A stretch of DNA of 36,418 nucleotides from Halobacteriovorax sp. (lineage in GTDB: Bacteria; Bdellovibrionota; Bacteriovoracia; Bacteriovoracales; Bacteriovoracaceae). Location: assembly GCA_024686135.1 (NCBI GenBank), contig JAIBDQ010000015.1, positions 1-36,418 on the forward strand, written 5' to 3'. Positions 17,052 through 24,327 of the stretch are shown here, in pieces (positions within the stretch are counted from its first letter, which is position 1; each line of letters starts with the position of its first letter). Both the position numbers and the translations under genes were made by a program. Below the pieces are notes generated by a model, which saw only the letters and a program-made list of their open reading frames with translations, did not search any database and was not told where the DNA came from.

Positions 17052-17351
17052 AAATCTATCGAGATCGCCTTTATTAAAACACCCCATAATTTTAGAACCG
17101 TGTTTTTTCTCTAATGCATTTTGATTAGTTCCTAACATTAAATCTTGAAGAGCTTTTTTACATTTATCTTGATTGTAAGTTAGTTCAAAATTACCGCAAT
17201 TATCTTTAAACTCTTTTGAAGGCTTAGGAAGACCTCTAAAAAACTTCATTGATAAGTCTTCGCAGAGTTCCGCAGTATAGACCTTCTTTTCCATACATGA
17301 AGAATAGGTGAGTAAAAAGATCAGATGGAGAGATATAACTATATTTTTCAT
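17040..17351 (-). CDS. Small exported protein with conserved-looking cysteines, possibly a lipoprotein
   Basis: 103 residues. The N-terminal hydrophobic stretch (IVISLHLIFLLTYSSC) is a signal peptide. Cys19 could be a lipidation site, but the -3 residue is Tyr, which is unusual for a lipobox. The mature part is basic and has four more cysteines (LCED, NCGN, KCKK, GCFN), enough for two disulfides. No family recognised. The ATG has no Shine-Dalgarno and follows TATAAT by 6 bases. It converges on rapA with a 12-base overlap. Confidence 0.65.
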   Translation of the reverse strand: MKNIVISLHLIFLLTYSSCMEKKVYTAELCEDLSMKFFRGLPKPSKEFKDNCGNFELTYNQDKCKKALQDLMLGTNQNALEKKHGSKIMGCFNKGDLDRFLKN

Positions 17352-17357
17352 ATAATT

Positions 17358-17363
17358 ATTATA
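17358..17363 (-). promoter_or_regulatory. -10 element 6 bases before an ATG
   Basis: Perfect TATAAT on the minus strand, then AATTAT and the ATG at 17351. CTGACT lies 15 bases upstream as a weak -35. This predicts a leaderless mRNA. Confidence 0.4.
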
Positions 17364-17488
17364 GCACCAGATAGGACTAGTCAGCCATCTTTACCTTTTC
17401 TTACAGGGCCTAGTAGTAATGGGCAAAGTGAATCTATAAGTCATAGACTTGATTAAGATTTAATTTAGCTCTACGGAGGGAGTTTGTT

Positions 17489-18817
17489 ATGAAAGTATTT
17501 CTAGTTTTCCTATTGTTTATGGCTTCGGCTCAGGCCTCAATTTTAAAAGCTCCACCTTCTTTTGAGCTCAAAAATAAAACGGTTGTATTTGTCGATATAA
17601 AAACTATTTCATCAAAAATAAAATACGATTTAGGTAGCTCTAATGCTTCCGTTGAAACAAGTATCAAATTTGAGCAATTCTCTGAAGGGAACCCTGTCTT
17701 TGATTTAACGGCCGAGGAGACATCAGTAATTTTAAATGGCGAATCTCTGGCATTAGAAAGCACCTCTCTTCCAAATAACACGTCGACGGTAAAAGTACTT
17801 AATAAGAACTTAAAACCTGGTGTTTATCAGTTATCTGTTACAAATAAATTAACTAAAAATGTACGATTTTTAAGTGATGGCGTTAAAAGTGCTTTTTGGA
17901 TGAGCGATCTATCAGATAGAAGATATCTTGAACAATACCTTCCGGTAAATTTAGAATACGACCAATATAAAATGAACTTTGAAGTTGAGATTCTTGGTAC
18001 TTCTAAAGAGCACCAAATTAGAACAAATGGAGAAGTTACAGAAATAGCAAAAAATAAGTTTTCAGTTTCCTTCCCCGAGTACTTTACTGCTAGCTCAATC
18101 TTTTTTCATTTAATGCCAGTAGGCTCTTTTAATGAAGAGTCTTTTATTTATAAGTCCATAGATGGAAGAGAGATTCCTGTTACAATCTATAGTGCTGGAT
18201 CTTTATCTAGATATTTAAGTAGAACTAAACAAGTTTTACCGGAGCTAGAAGCTGATTACGGACCTTTTCCTCATAATTCAGTAACAATTTACGGAGCTGG
18301 TAGCGGTGGAATGGAATATTGTGGAGCAACTATCACCAGTCTTTCTGCTTTAGGGCACGAGCTAATCCATAGTTATTTTGCTAGAGGGATTATGCCAGCA
18401 AGAGGAAATGCAGGTTGGGTTGATGAGGCTATTGCTAGCTGGCGAGACTCAGGTTACAGGCAATACTCAACACGAAATTTATCGACTTCGAGAATGGCGG
18501 GTCATTCTATTTATAGAAGAACGACAGACCGAAATGCTTATAGCAAAGGCGCAAGGTTTATGGGATTTCTTGATAGTAAGTTTTCTGACGCTGGTGGACT
18601 TAGACCATTTTTGAAAAAATTTAAAGAGGATCGTTTATTTAAACCTTTTCTCACAAGAGAGTTTCAATCTGACCTAGAGAAGCATTTTGGAGAGGACCTT
18701 ACTCAGGAATTCGATAAATATATTTATGGGGCTGGAAAAGCACTACATAGAGAAGAGCATGGACATAATCCATTTCACCCCAAATTGTCTGAAAAACAAC
18801 TTTTTGAGCTTTTATAA
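17489..18817 (+). CDS. Secreted M1-like (gluzincin) metallopeptidase
   Basis: 442 residues with a signal peptide (VFLVFLLFMASAQA). Residues 20-230 are β-rich, resembling the M1 N-terminal domain. The catalytic domain has GGMEY at 273-277 in the place of the M1 GAMEN motif, HELIH at 290-294, and Glu313 exactly 18 residues after H294 (H-E-x2-H-x18-E). A Tyr351 in YSKGARFMGF is placed like the transition-state Tyr of M1 enzymes. All zinc ligands are present, so an active exported aminopeptidase or related gluzincin is likely. It is shorter than classical M1 enzymes because the C-terminal helical repeat domain is reduced. ACGGAGGGAG precedes the ATG. A strong terminator follows, so it is probably monocistronic. 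Confidence 0.85.
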   Translation: MKVFLVFLLFMASAQASILKAPPSFELKNKTVVFVDIKTISSKIKYDLGSSNASVETSIKFEQFSEGNPVFDLTAEETSVILNGESLALESTSLPNNTSTVKVLNKNLKPGVYQLSVTNKLTKNVRFLSDGVKSAFWMSDLSDRRYLEQYLPVNLEYDQYKMNFEVEILGTSKEHQIRTNGEVTEIAKNKFSVSFPEYFTASSIFFHLMPVGSFNEESFIYKSIDGREIPVTIYSAGSLSRYLSRTKQVLPELEADYGPFPHNSVTIYGAGSGGMEYCGATITSLSALGHELIHSYFARGIMPARGNAGWVDEAIASWRDSGYRQYSTRNLSTSRMAGHSIYRRTTDRNAYSKGARFMGFLDSKFSDAGGLRPFLKKFKEDRLFKPFLTREFQSDLEKHFGEDLTQEFDKYIYGAGKALHREEHGHNPFHPKLSEKQLFELL

Positions 18818-18824
18818 ATAACTC

Positions 18825-18860
18825 AGGTTCCGCGACGTCAAAATTGCGGAACCTTATTTG
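18825..18860 (+). terminator. Intrinsic terminator after the metallopeptidase
   Basis: A perfect 9-base stem, AGGTTCCGC (18825-18833) with GCGGAACCT (18846-18854), loop of 12, then TATTTG. It ends the metallopeptidase transcript 8 bases after its stop and lies just before the promoter of the cyclophilin gene. Confidence 0.75.
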
Positions 18861-18886
18861 TATCTACTCTTCATTTACAGTAAAAT
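18858..18886 (+). promoter_or_regulatory. Promoter of the cyclophilin gene, probably leaderless
   Basis: TTGTAT (18858-18863), 17 bases, TAAAAT (18881-18886), then TCCTAT and the ATG at 18893. There is no Shine-Dalgarno. Confidence 0.5.
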
Positions 18887-18892
18887 TCCTAT

Positions 18893-19453
18893 ATGTTTAA
18901 AAGACTTATTATCCCTATTTTATTTAGTCTTCTATTACTAGAGGCCCATGCTAAAAACCCAACAGTTCTAATGAAAACGAACTTGGGGAATTTAGAAATT
19001 GAACTTTTTGAAAAGAAAGCTCCCGTAACAGTTAAAAACTTTCTAAGCTATGTTAATGATGGAACCTATAATGGAACTATTTTTCATAGAGTTATTAAGG
19101 ATTTTATTATTCAAGGGGGAAATTACGATGAACTACTTGCCCCAAGAAAAAGTAAGGCTCCCATTATTAATGAGGCTAACAATGGACTTAAAAATCTAAA
19201 AGGAACATTGTCCATGGCCAGGAGAGTGGGAAAAGACACGGCCACAAATCAGTTTTTTATCAACGCACGCAATAATTCAGTTCTTGATTATGTTGATAAA
19301 TCTGACCAGGGTTCTGGTTATGCTGTTTTCGGTAAAGTCATAAAGGGAATCGATATTATTGAGAAGATAAATAATAGACCGACCCAAAGAAGAGGCGTAT
19401 TCCCGAAGCTTCCACTCAAGAATATCGTCATAGATTCAATCACGGTAAAATAA
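18893..19453 (+). CDS. ppiA: Secreted cyclophilin-type peptidyl-prolyl isomerase
   Basis: 186 residues. Signal peptide (LIIPILFSLLLLEAHA) then a full cyclophilin domain: FHRVIKDFIIQGG with the catalytic Arg and Gln, GTLSMARR, TNQFFIN and GYAVFGKVIKG. It catalyses proline cis-trans isomerisation, here in the periplasm, assisting folding of exported proteins. Size matches bacterial single-domain periplasmic PPIases. Transcribed from its own promoter after a terminator; the next gene also has its own -10-like element. Confidence 0.93.
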   Translation: MFKRLIIPILFSLLLLEAHAKNPTVLMKTNLGNLEIELFEKKAPVTVKNFLSYVNDGTYNGTIFHRVIKDFIIQGGNYDELLAPRKSKAPIINEANNGLKNLKGTLSMARRVGKDTATNQFFINARNNSVLDYVDKSDQGSGYAVFGKVIKGIDIIEKINNRPTQRRGVFPKLPLKNIVIDSITVK

Positions 19454-19502
19454 AACTTCACTCTTTTACGCAGAGCCCCCCGAAAAGCAGCCTAGCACCT
19501 GT

Positions 19503-19508
19503 TAAAAT
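19503..19508 (+). promoter_or_regulatory. -10 element 5 bases before the DksA-family ATG
   Basis: TAAAAT is followed by AAACT and the ATG at 19514. No recognisable -35 and no Shine-Dalgarno. It fits the leaderless pattern seen at four other genes here. Confidence 0.3.
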
Positions 19509-19513
19509 AAACT

Positions 19514-19855
19514 ATGGAAGAAAGTGAAAGAAAAGAGATTGAATCAATCCTTAAGTCTTCCATTAAAACGACTGAGGAAGATTTGAACGGTCTAAAAAAC
19601 CTTACGAAGCCAATTGCACCAGATAATGCGATTGGAAGACTTAGTCGGATGGAGGCCATAAATGAAAAAAGTGTTAACGAAAGGGCAGTGGTAAACGCTG
19701 AGAATAAACTTCAAATGTTAAAGGAAGCTCTCCGTCGATTGGATAAAGACGAATATGGAGAATGTCTTAACTGTGAAGAACCAATACCAAAAGCAAGGTT
19801 AAAAGTAATGCCAGAATCAACCGTATGCTTAAAATGTGCTCAAGCACGGGAATAA
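19514..19855 (+). CDS. DksA/TraR family zinc-finger protein
   Basis: 113 residues. The N-terminal 70 are helical and charged, as in the coiled coil that DksA-like proteins insert into the RNA polymerase secondary channel. The C-terminal C4 finger is complete: CLNC followed 17 residues later by CLKC. The length is between TraR (about 73) and DksA (about 151). I infer a cytoplasmic regulator binding RNA polymerase, perhaps with ppGpp. Other TraR/DksA-family proteins of this size are poorly characterised. The next gene starts 13 bases after the stop, so both may share a transcript. Confidence 0.87.
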   Translation: MEESERKEIESILKSSIKTTEEDLNGLKNLTKPIAPDNAIGRLSRMEAINEKSVNERAVVNAENKLQMLKEALRRLDKDEYGECLNCEEPIPKARLKVMPESTVCLKCAQARE

Positions 19856-19868
19856 CTTGGAGAAAGAA

Positions 19869-21152
19869 ATGAATAAAATAATTTTTATCATATCAGTACT
19901 TTTTCTTAACTTTGGATTTTCCAAGGCCATGGCCAATAGTAGCAATACAATCTTACTCGAAGATAAGATGGATTTGTTCGAAAAAATTGTGAATCTGCAA
20001 GTAAGACTTGAGGTTGTACAAGGGTCAGGATTCTGGAATGAGGATAGAGCGATGAATAGTATGGCCCTAGTGGATACTTTATGGAAGAAAGGATGGGATT
20101 CAGATAAAGAAGAAGATCGTAGATTAGTCGTAGAGTCTTTAAAGAAAATAGATTTTAAAAAATTTGAAATTGCAGATCAAGTTAGGCTTTTTCTTCTTGA
20201 TCAAAAACTTGGTGGAAACTTAGTAAATAATTCTCAATTCATGAGTAATATTTTTGAGACTTCCAAAATTGGTAAGCTTCAAAGAAGAGAAATCTATACA
20301 ATTTTAAACTATAAAGACGAACTACTAGATTCGGGCTTTGGTGAGATTCTTGAGCAAGTAAGCTTATACAATTCAGAAGACCTAGACCTATATAATCAGG
20401 CTAAAGACAGTTTATTCGAGGTCCCAAGTCGTTCTTTAGTTCAAGACCTTGTTTTTTATGACAAAGACCCAGGAGACTATGGAAGGGGACAATACCGATT
20501 TGGACCAAAGCTATTTATGTTTTGTCGTAAAAATAGAAATTACCCTTGTATGATGTTCATGAAAGACTCTAGAAATCAAATAGTTCGAAATGATAATGGA
20601 AGTATTTGGACACATAAGGCCTTAGGATTAGCCAGAAGAAATAAACCCTATAATGTTAAGAACGGTTTTACCCCGGCGGGAGTTTATACTATCGACTCAG
20701 TTATGCCAGAGGCAAATAGGCAAAGAGTCTTTGGAAAATATCGCAGGTTAATCATCAATTTTATACCAAGAACAAAAAATGAAGAGAGAACAAAGGAACT
20801 TATTCCGGAGTCATCTTTTCATAGCAATTGGTGGAAACAGGCCGTGGTTGCTAGAGACATAGGCCGAAACTTACTTCGAATTCATGGTACTGGTCTTAGG
20901 AATAATAACCCCTCCTCTTCTTACTATCCATTTGTTAAAACCTCTGGGTGTATTGCAATGAGAGAAAATCGATATGATGGGAAGAAGTATAAAGATCAGA
21001 GAGTTCTTTTAGACCAGCTTATGGTTTATTCTGGATTTACTCCAAGAAATAGAAACGAAACAAAAATTAGATCACTTCTATATGTGATTGAAGTTGATAA
21101 TAAAAACCAATCGGTAGAGAGAGAAGATATCGAAGAAATCTTAGATATTTAA
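19869..21152 (+). CDS. Exported L,D-transpeptidase (YkuD fold)
   Basis: 427 residues from the ATG at 19869, chosen because GGAG precedes it and it begins a clean signal peptide (IIFIISVLFLNFGFSKA); the open frame extends 33 bases further back into the DksA-like gene but without such a signal. After a helical region of about 170 residues, the YkuD domain shows TPAGVYTIDS (268-277), HGTG with H339, and TSGCIAMR with the nucleophile C361 and R365. L,D-transpeptidases form 3-3 peptidoglycan cross-links or attach proteins to the wall in the periplasm. Predatory relatives use several such enzymes on walls, which is context only. The stop overlaps the next ATG by one base. Confidence 0.88.
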   Translation: MNKIIFIISVLFLNFGFSKAMANSSNTILLEDKMDLFEKIVNLQVRLEVVQGSGFWNEDRAMNSMALVDTLWKKGWDSDKEEDRRLVVESLKKIDFKKFEIADQVRLFLLDQKLGGNLVNNSQFMSNIFETSKIGKLQRREIYTILNYKDELLDSGFGEILEQVSLYNSEDLDLYNQAKDSLFEVPSRSLVQDLVFYDKDPGDYGRGQYRFGPKLFMFCRKNRNYPCMMFMKDSRNQIVRNDNGSIWTHKALGLARRNKPYNVKNGFTPAGVYTIDSVMPEANRQRVFGKYRRLIINFIPRTKNEERTKELIPESSFHSNWWKQAVVARDIGRNLLRIHGTGLRNNNPSSSYYPFVKTSGCIAMRENRYDGKKYKDQRVLLDQLMVYSGFTPRNRNETKIRSLLYVIEVDNKNQSVEREDIEEILDI

Positions 21153-22159
21153 TGAAGTTAGAGCTTCATCAAAATCTCGAAAATCTATGGATCGTACAAT
21201 GTGATTCAAATGTCCAATCTCCAGTTGAGGTCGGAGATTTTCTTGAATCAAATAAAGAAATCATTAATGATGGCGTAAAAAAGGGGATGTCTTTTTATTT
21301 TAAAGGTTTTCCCGTATCTAATGCGAAAGAGTATGAATCAGCATTAAAAAAGCTAAACCCCAACTTCTTACCCTATACAGGGGCAAAGGTTAGAAAAGAG
21401 TCAGAGCTCAGTTCCGTTTTATACAGGCCCACGAGTACGCCAGGCTTTAGAAAAAATTTTCTTCATAATGAAATGGCCTACCAACCTGAAATTCCACCAA
21501 TTATTACGGTCTTTTGCGAACAACCAGGAAGGGGTGGAGAAACCTTACTAGGGGATCAAAGAGCGGTCTGGAAATCTATAAGAGCGGACTATAGAGAAAA
21601 AATTGTGACAAAGAAGTTAAAATTTGTTCGAACTTTGGTTAATAAGTCTCGAACTCATGATTTTATGTCTAATAATTTTGATTTTATGGCAACCTTTCCT
21701 AGCTGGCAAAATAACTTCAATTCATCAGATAAAGATGAGGTTCGGAATCAATTAGTTACTAGTGGGTTTGAGGTTGATTGGACTGACAAAGATGACTTGA
21801 TCTTTTCTTGTGTCATAGACCCCTTTAAGGAACATCCTGAAACTGGAGAGAGAATGTGGGTTAATAATTCACATTTGTTTCAATTGCACCCTAAAGTATA
21901 TGGTAGGCTTTTATACACAATGTTCAAAATGTACTTGAGTACTTCATCGAGACCTATGACCACTTGCTTATATGGAGATGGTGAAAAAATAGAACCAGAA
22001 GTCATTACAAATATCCTAGAAGCTACAAATAATAATGAAGTACCTGTTGCTTTAAAAAAAGGTGAGTTTATTTATGCAAATAACTGGACCTGTGGACATG
22101 GAAGAAAAACCTTCTCTGGAGAGAGAAGGCTTTATTTTGGGCTACTTACTTATCGATAG
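21152..22159 (+). CDS. TauD/TfdA-family Fe(II)/2-oxoglutarate dioxygenase
   Basis: 335 residues, cytoplasmic. The iron site is visible as H105-N-E107 (FLHNEMAY, H-x-E instead of the commoner H-x-D) and the distal His316 in CGHGRKTF, followed by Arg325/326 for 2-oxoglutarate. The stretch between (PGRGGETLLGDQR) is typical of the TauD/SyrP branch. These enzymes hydroxylate small substrates; the substrate here is unknown. The ATG overlaps the L,D-transpeptidase stop (TAATG), so the two are translationally coupled, an unusual pairing. The 3' end overlaps the convergent gene by 14 bases. Confidence 0.87.
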   Translation: MKLELHQNLENLWIVQCDSNVQSPVEVGDFLESNKEIINDGVKKGMSFYFKGFPVSNAKEYESALKKLNPNFLPYTGAKVRKESELSSVLYRPTSTPGFRKNFLHNEMAYQPEIPPIITVFCEQPGRGGETLLGDQRAVWKSIRADYREKIVTKKLKFVRTLVNKSRTHDFMSNNFDFMATFPSWQNNFNSSDKDEVRNQLVTSGFEVDWTDKDDLIFSCVIDPFKEHPETGERMWVNNSHLFQLHPKVYGRLLYTMFKMYLSTSSRPMTTCLYGDGEKIEPEVITNILEATNNNEVPVALKKGEFIYANNWTCGHGRKTFSGERRLYFGLLTYR

Positions 22160-23156
22160 CTGACTTAACAGCATCCACATATGGATTATAATTGTCAGAC
22201 TCACTGAGCTCATGGTTATTTTTATTTACATAGATATCATTATCTTCCATGTATTTCTTGGTTTCAATCAGACATAGATGAACCTTCTCCATACTGTCAC
22301 AGCCTTTTTTTATAAGACCGTTGTAATCGACTTTAAAAATATGAGATTCAAATTCAATTTTAGATTTACGAGCAAGCTCTTTGCAATAGATTAGTTTATC
22401 GTCTTCATCATCGAGATTCTCTTCTATTTCCTCAATGGCATCACCAAGTTCCAATACCGCTGAAACTGAAGAGTTCTTACTTGAAACTTCACCAGAGTCT
22501 TTTAGACTAGCTAAATCACTAGAGCATTCGCCTTCTAGTTTTGAGACCTTTTTCTCAAAGGCCTTAATTGCCTGCTTATTGTCGTAATTTAATGAATGTC
22601 CAACCTTCGTAAAGATAGTATCTATTCCGTAGACAATAACTCCACCAGCTATAGCAGCAAGACCAATAACTGGCCAAAATGCATGGGCCTTATCAATAAA
22701 AAGGTCAACTGGATTAAAGGAGTTCTTTTGTTTCATAACCAGAATTGAATTGATCTTTCTCAGTAGATTTGAATATGTCGTCTTCTTATCAACTTTGATT
22801 TTTACACCATTTATATAAACTAGACCTAATAAGATATCCTTTACTTCAACGGTGACGACTTGCTTTTGAATCTCGAATTTAAATCCGTTCTCGATTGCAC
22901 TAACTTCAGGAAGATTTTGCATCTTTGCATGACCTAGTACTTTGTCTGCATTATCGATCTCTCCCAAAAAGAACTTTCCCTTATGGATGTTTTTATTTTT
23001 TAAACCTTTATTAATCTCTTTAATAATCTCATCTTGTTCAGACTGATAAATAAACTGAACAACTTCGTTCACTGTAACTCCTCTTTGTTTTTGTTTTTTC
23101 GACTGGGAAAAGACAGAGGATGAAAAGAAGAGGGTGATAATCAATAAGTGCTTCAT
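22146..23156 (-). CDS. Exported membrane-anchored protein of unknown function
   Basis: 336 residues. Signal peptide (LLIITLFFSSSVFS), then a lysine-rich mature region, and a hydrophobic segment at about 160-180 (WPVIGLAAIAGGVIVYGI) that could be a transmembrane helix or a Gly/Ala-rich insertion. The C-terminal half is acidic and helical with an EEIEENLDDEDD patch and several cysteines. No family recognised. AGAGAGAAG precedes the ATG. It is convergent with the TauD-like gene and stands apart from srkA by 89 bases. Confidence 0.75.
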   Translation of the reverse strand: MKHLLIITLFFSSSVFSQSKKQKQRGVTVNEVVQFIYQSEQDEIIKEINKGLKNKNIHKGKFFLGEIDNADKVLGHAKMQNLPEVSAIENGFKFEIQKQVVTVEVKDILLGLVYINGVKIKVDKKTTYSNLLRKINSILVMKQKNSFNPVDLFIDKAHAFWPVIGLAAIAGGVIVYGIDTIFTKVGHSLNYDNKQAIKAFEKKVSKLEGECSSDLASLKDSGEVSSKNSSVSAVLELGDAIEEIEENLDDEDDKLIYCKELARKSKIEFESHIFKVDYNGLIKKGCDSMEKVHLCLIETKKYMEDNDIYVNKNNHELSESDNYNPYVDAVKSAIDK

Positions 23157-23245
23157 AAGCTTCTCTCTCGTTTGTTCTCAATAAACTTTTCGGTACTTCT
23201 ATAAGGAATGTTTAGGATAACAGAGGGATTTTCTCCCTTAATCTA

Positions 23246-24277
23246 TCAGTAATATTGGGGGTTTAGACTTTCCTGAATCAGACCAATCTGCTCTCTAAGG
23301 TCTGCCGTTTGAATTTCCCAGTAGGAATCATCACCGAATTGAGGGAAAGCTGCCTTGAAGCTAGGATCTTCCCATCTCTTTGTAATCCAAGCAGAGAAGT
23401 GGATAAAGCGCAAAGTCCTAAGGGGTTCAATAAGCTTCAAGCTTGTTTGATCAAAATTTAAAATTTCTTCATAGGCCGAAAGTAAGAGGTTTCTTTTCTG
23501 TATGGCCTCATGGTCTCTACCTGGAATTAAAAGCCAAATGTCTTGAACGGGAAACCCCTGAACCATATCATCAAAATCAACGAAAAAAGGAAGGGCCTGT
23601 TCTGGATCTGAAACATCCCAAAGAACATTTCCCCAGTGACAATCACCGTGGATTCTTTGAAGAGTTCTTCCTTCGAAAAGAGGTTCGATTAATTGGACAA
23701 TCTGTTTGACCAGTGAAGGATAGGTTTCTTTTAAATGAGAGGGCAGGACATTGGCCTCTTCGATCATTCCAAGGTTTCCTAGTCCATAAGTACTGGGAAT
23801 AAGCTTTACTCTATTTGGAGCTTGTCTTTTCCTTCCCACAAGATGAAGTCTTGCTAGAGTTCTCCCAAGGATTTCAATTTCATCGTCATTTAATTCGTCT
23901 TTGTGCCTTCCTCCTTTTTTAGGAAAGAGACAATAAAGTAGACCCGTTTCTTCGTGCAGGAATACGGACTCATCTCCTATAAAGAGTGGTGCTATTGCTG
24001 GAACTTCTGACTCAATAAGATCACGTAAAAAGTTATGTTCCTCTTGAATTTGCTCTTTTGTCCAACGGCCCGGTCTATAGAACTTTGAGACGACAAAGTT
24101 TTCAGAAGGAGATTTTGCATTGGGATTTTCTATTTCTATTTCATGAACTCTATTTTCCATAGAGTTTAAAGGGAGTGCTCTTCCAGTTGGCTTTAGATCA
24201 AACCTTTCCACCGCGTCCATAATGGCTTCAGGCGTTAGCTTATAAAAATATTCTGTTTCTTTGTTTCCCCAGTGCAT
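23246..24277 (-). CDS. srkA: SrkA/YihE-like stress-response Ser/Thr kinase
   Basis: 343 residues (E. coli SrkA 328). Aminoglycoside-phosphotransferase-like kinase fold: YFYKLTPEAIMDAVE at the start, a lysine in VVSKFYRPGRW for ATP, the catalytic loop RIHGDCHWGNVLW, and the metal-binding VDFDDMVQGFPVQDIW. These three features in this wording are characteristic of SrkA, a cytoplasmic kinase linked to envelope stress and survival. It follows the lipoprotein gene by 50 bases that contain a hairpin. There is no good Shine-Dalgarno; an AT-rich ATTATAAACT lies right before the ATG, so it may have its own leaderless start. Confidence 0.9.
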   Translation of the reverse strand: MHWGNKETEYFYKLTPEAIMDAVERFDLKPTGRALPLNSMENRVHEIEIENPNAKSPSENFVVSKFYRPGRWTKEQIQEEHNFLRDLIESEVPAIAPLFIGDESVFLHEETGLLYCLFPKKGGRHKDELNDDEIEILGRTLARLHLVGRKRQAPNRVKLIPSTYGLGNLGMIEEANVLPSHLKETYPSLVKQIVQLIEPLFEGRTLQRIHGDCHWGNVLWDVSDPEQALPFFVDFDDMVQGFPVQDIWLLIPGRDHEAIQKRNLLLSAYEEILNFDQTSLKLIEPLRTLRFIHFSAWITKRWEDPSFKAAFPQFGDDSYWEIQTADLREQIGLIQESLNPQYY

Positions 24278-24287
24278 AGTTTATAAT

Positions 24288-24319
24288 GCCAGTAGTTCTT
24301 CAATATAAAAACTACTGGC
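24288..24319 (-). terminator. Strong hairpin between the lipoprotein gene and srkA
   Basis: GCCAGTAGTT (24288-24297) and AACTACTGGC (24310-24319) form a perfect 10-base stem with a 12-base loop, just after the lipoprotein stop on the minus strand. The following sequence is ATTATAAACT, not a T-run, so it is an imperfect intrinsic terminator or an RNA-processing/stability hairpin. Confidence 0.5.
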
Positions 24320-24327
24320 CTTAAAAA

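Noticed and set aside
23215-23246. Hairpin AGGGA/TCCCT near the end of srkA
   Set aside because: Only 5 base pairs and no T-run in either direction; not enough to call a terminator.
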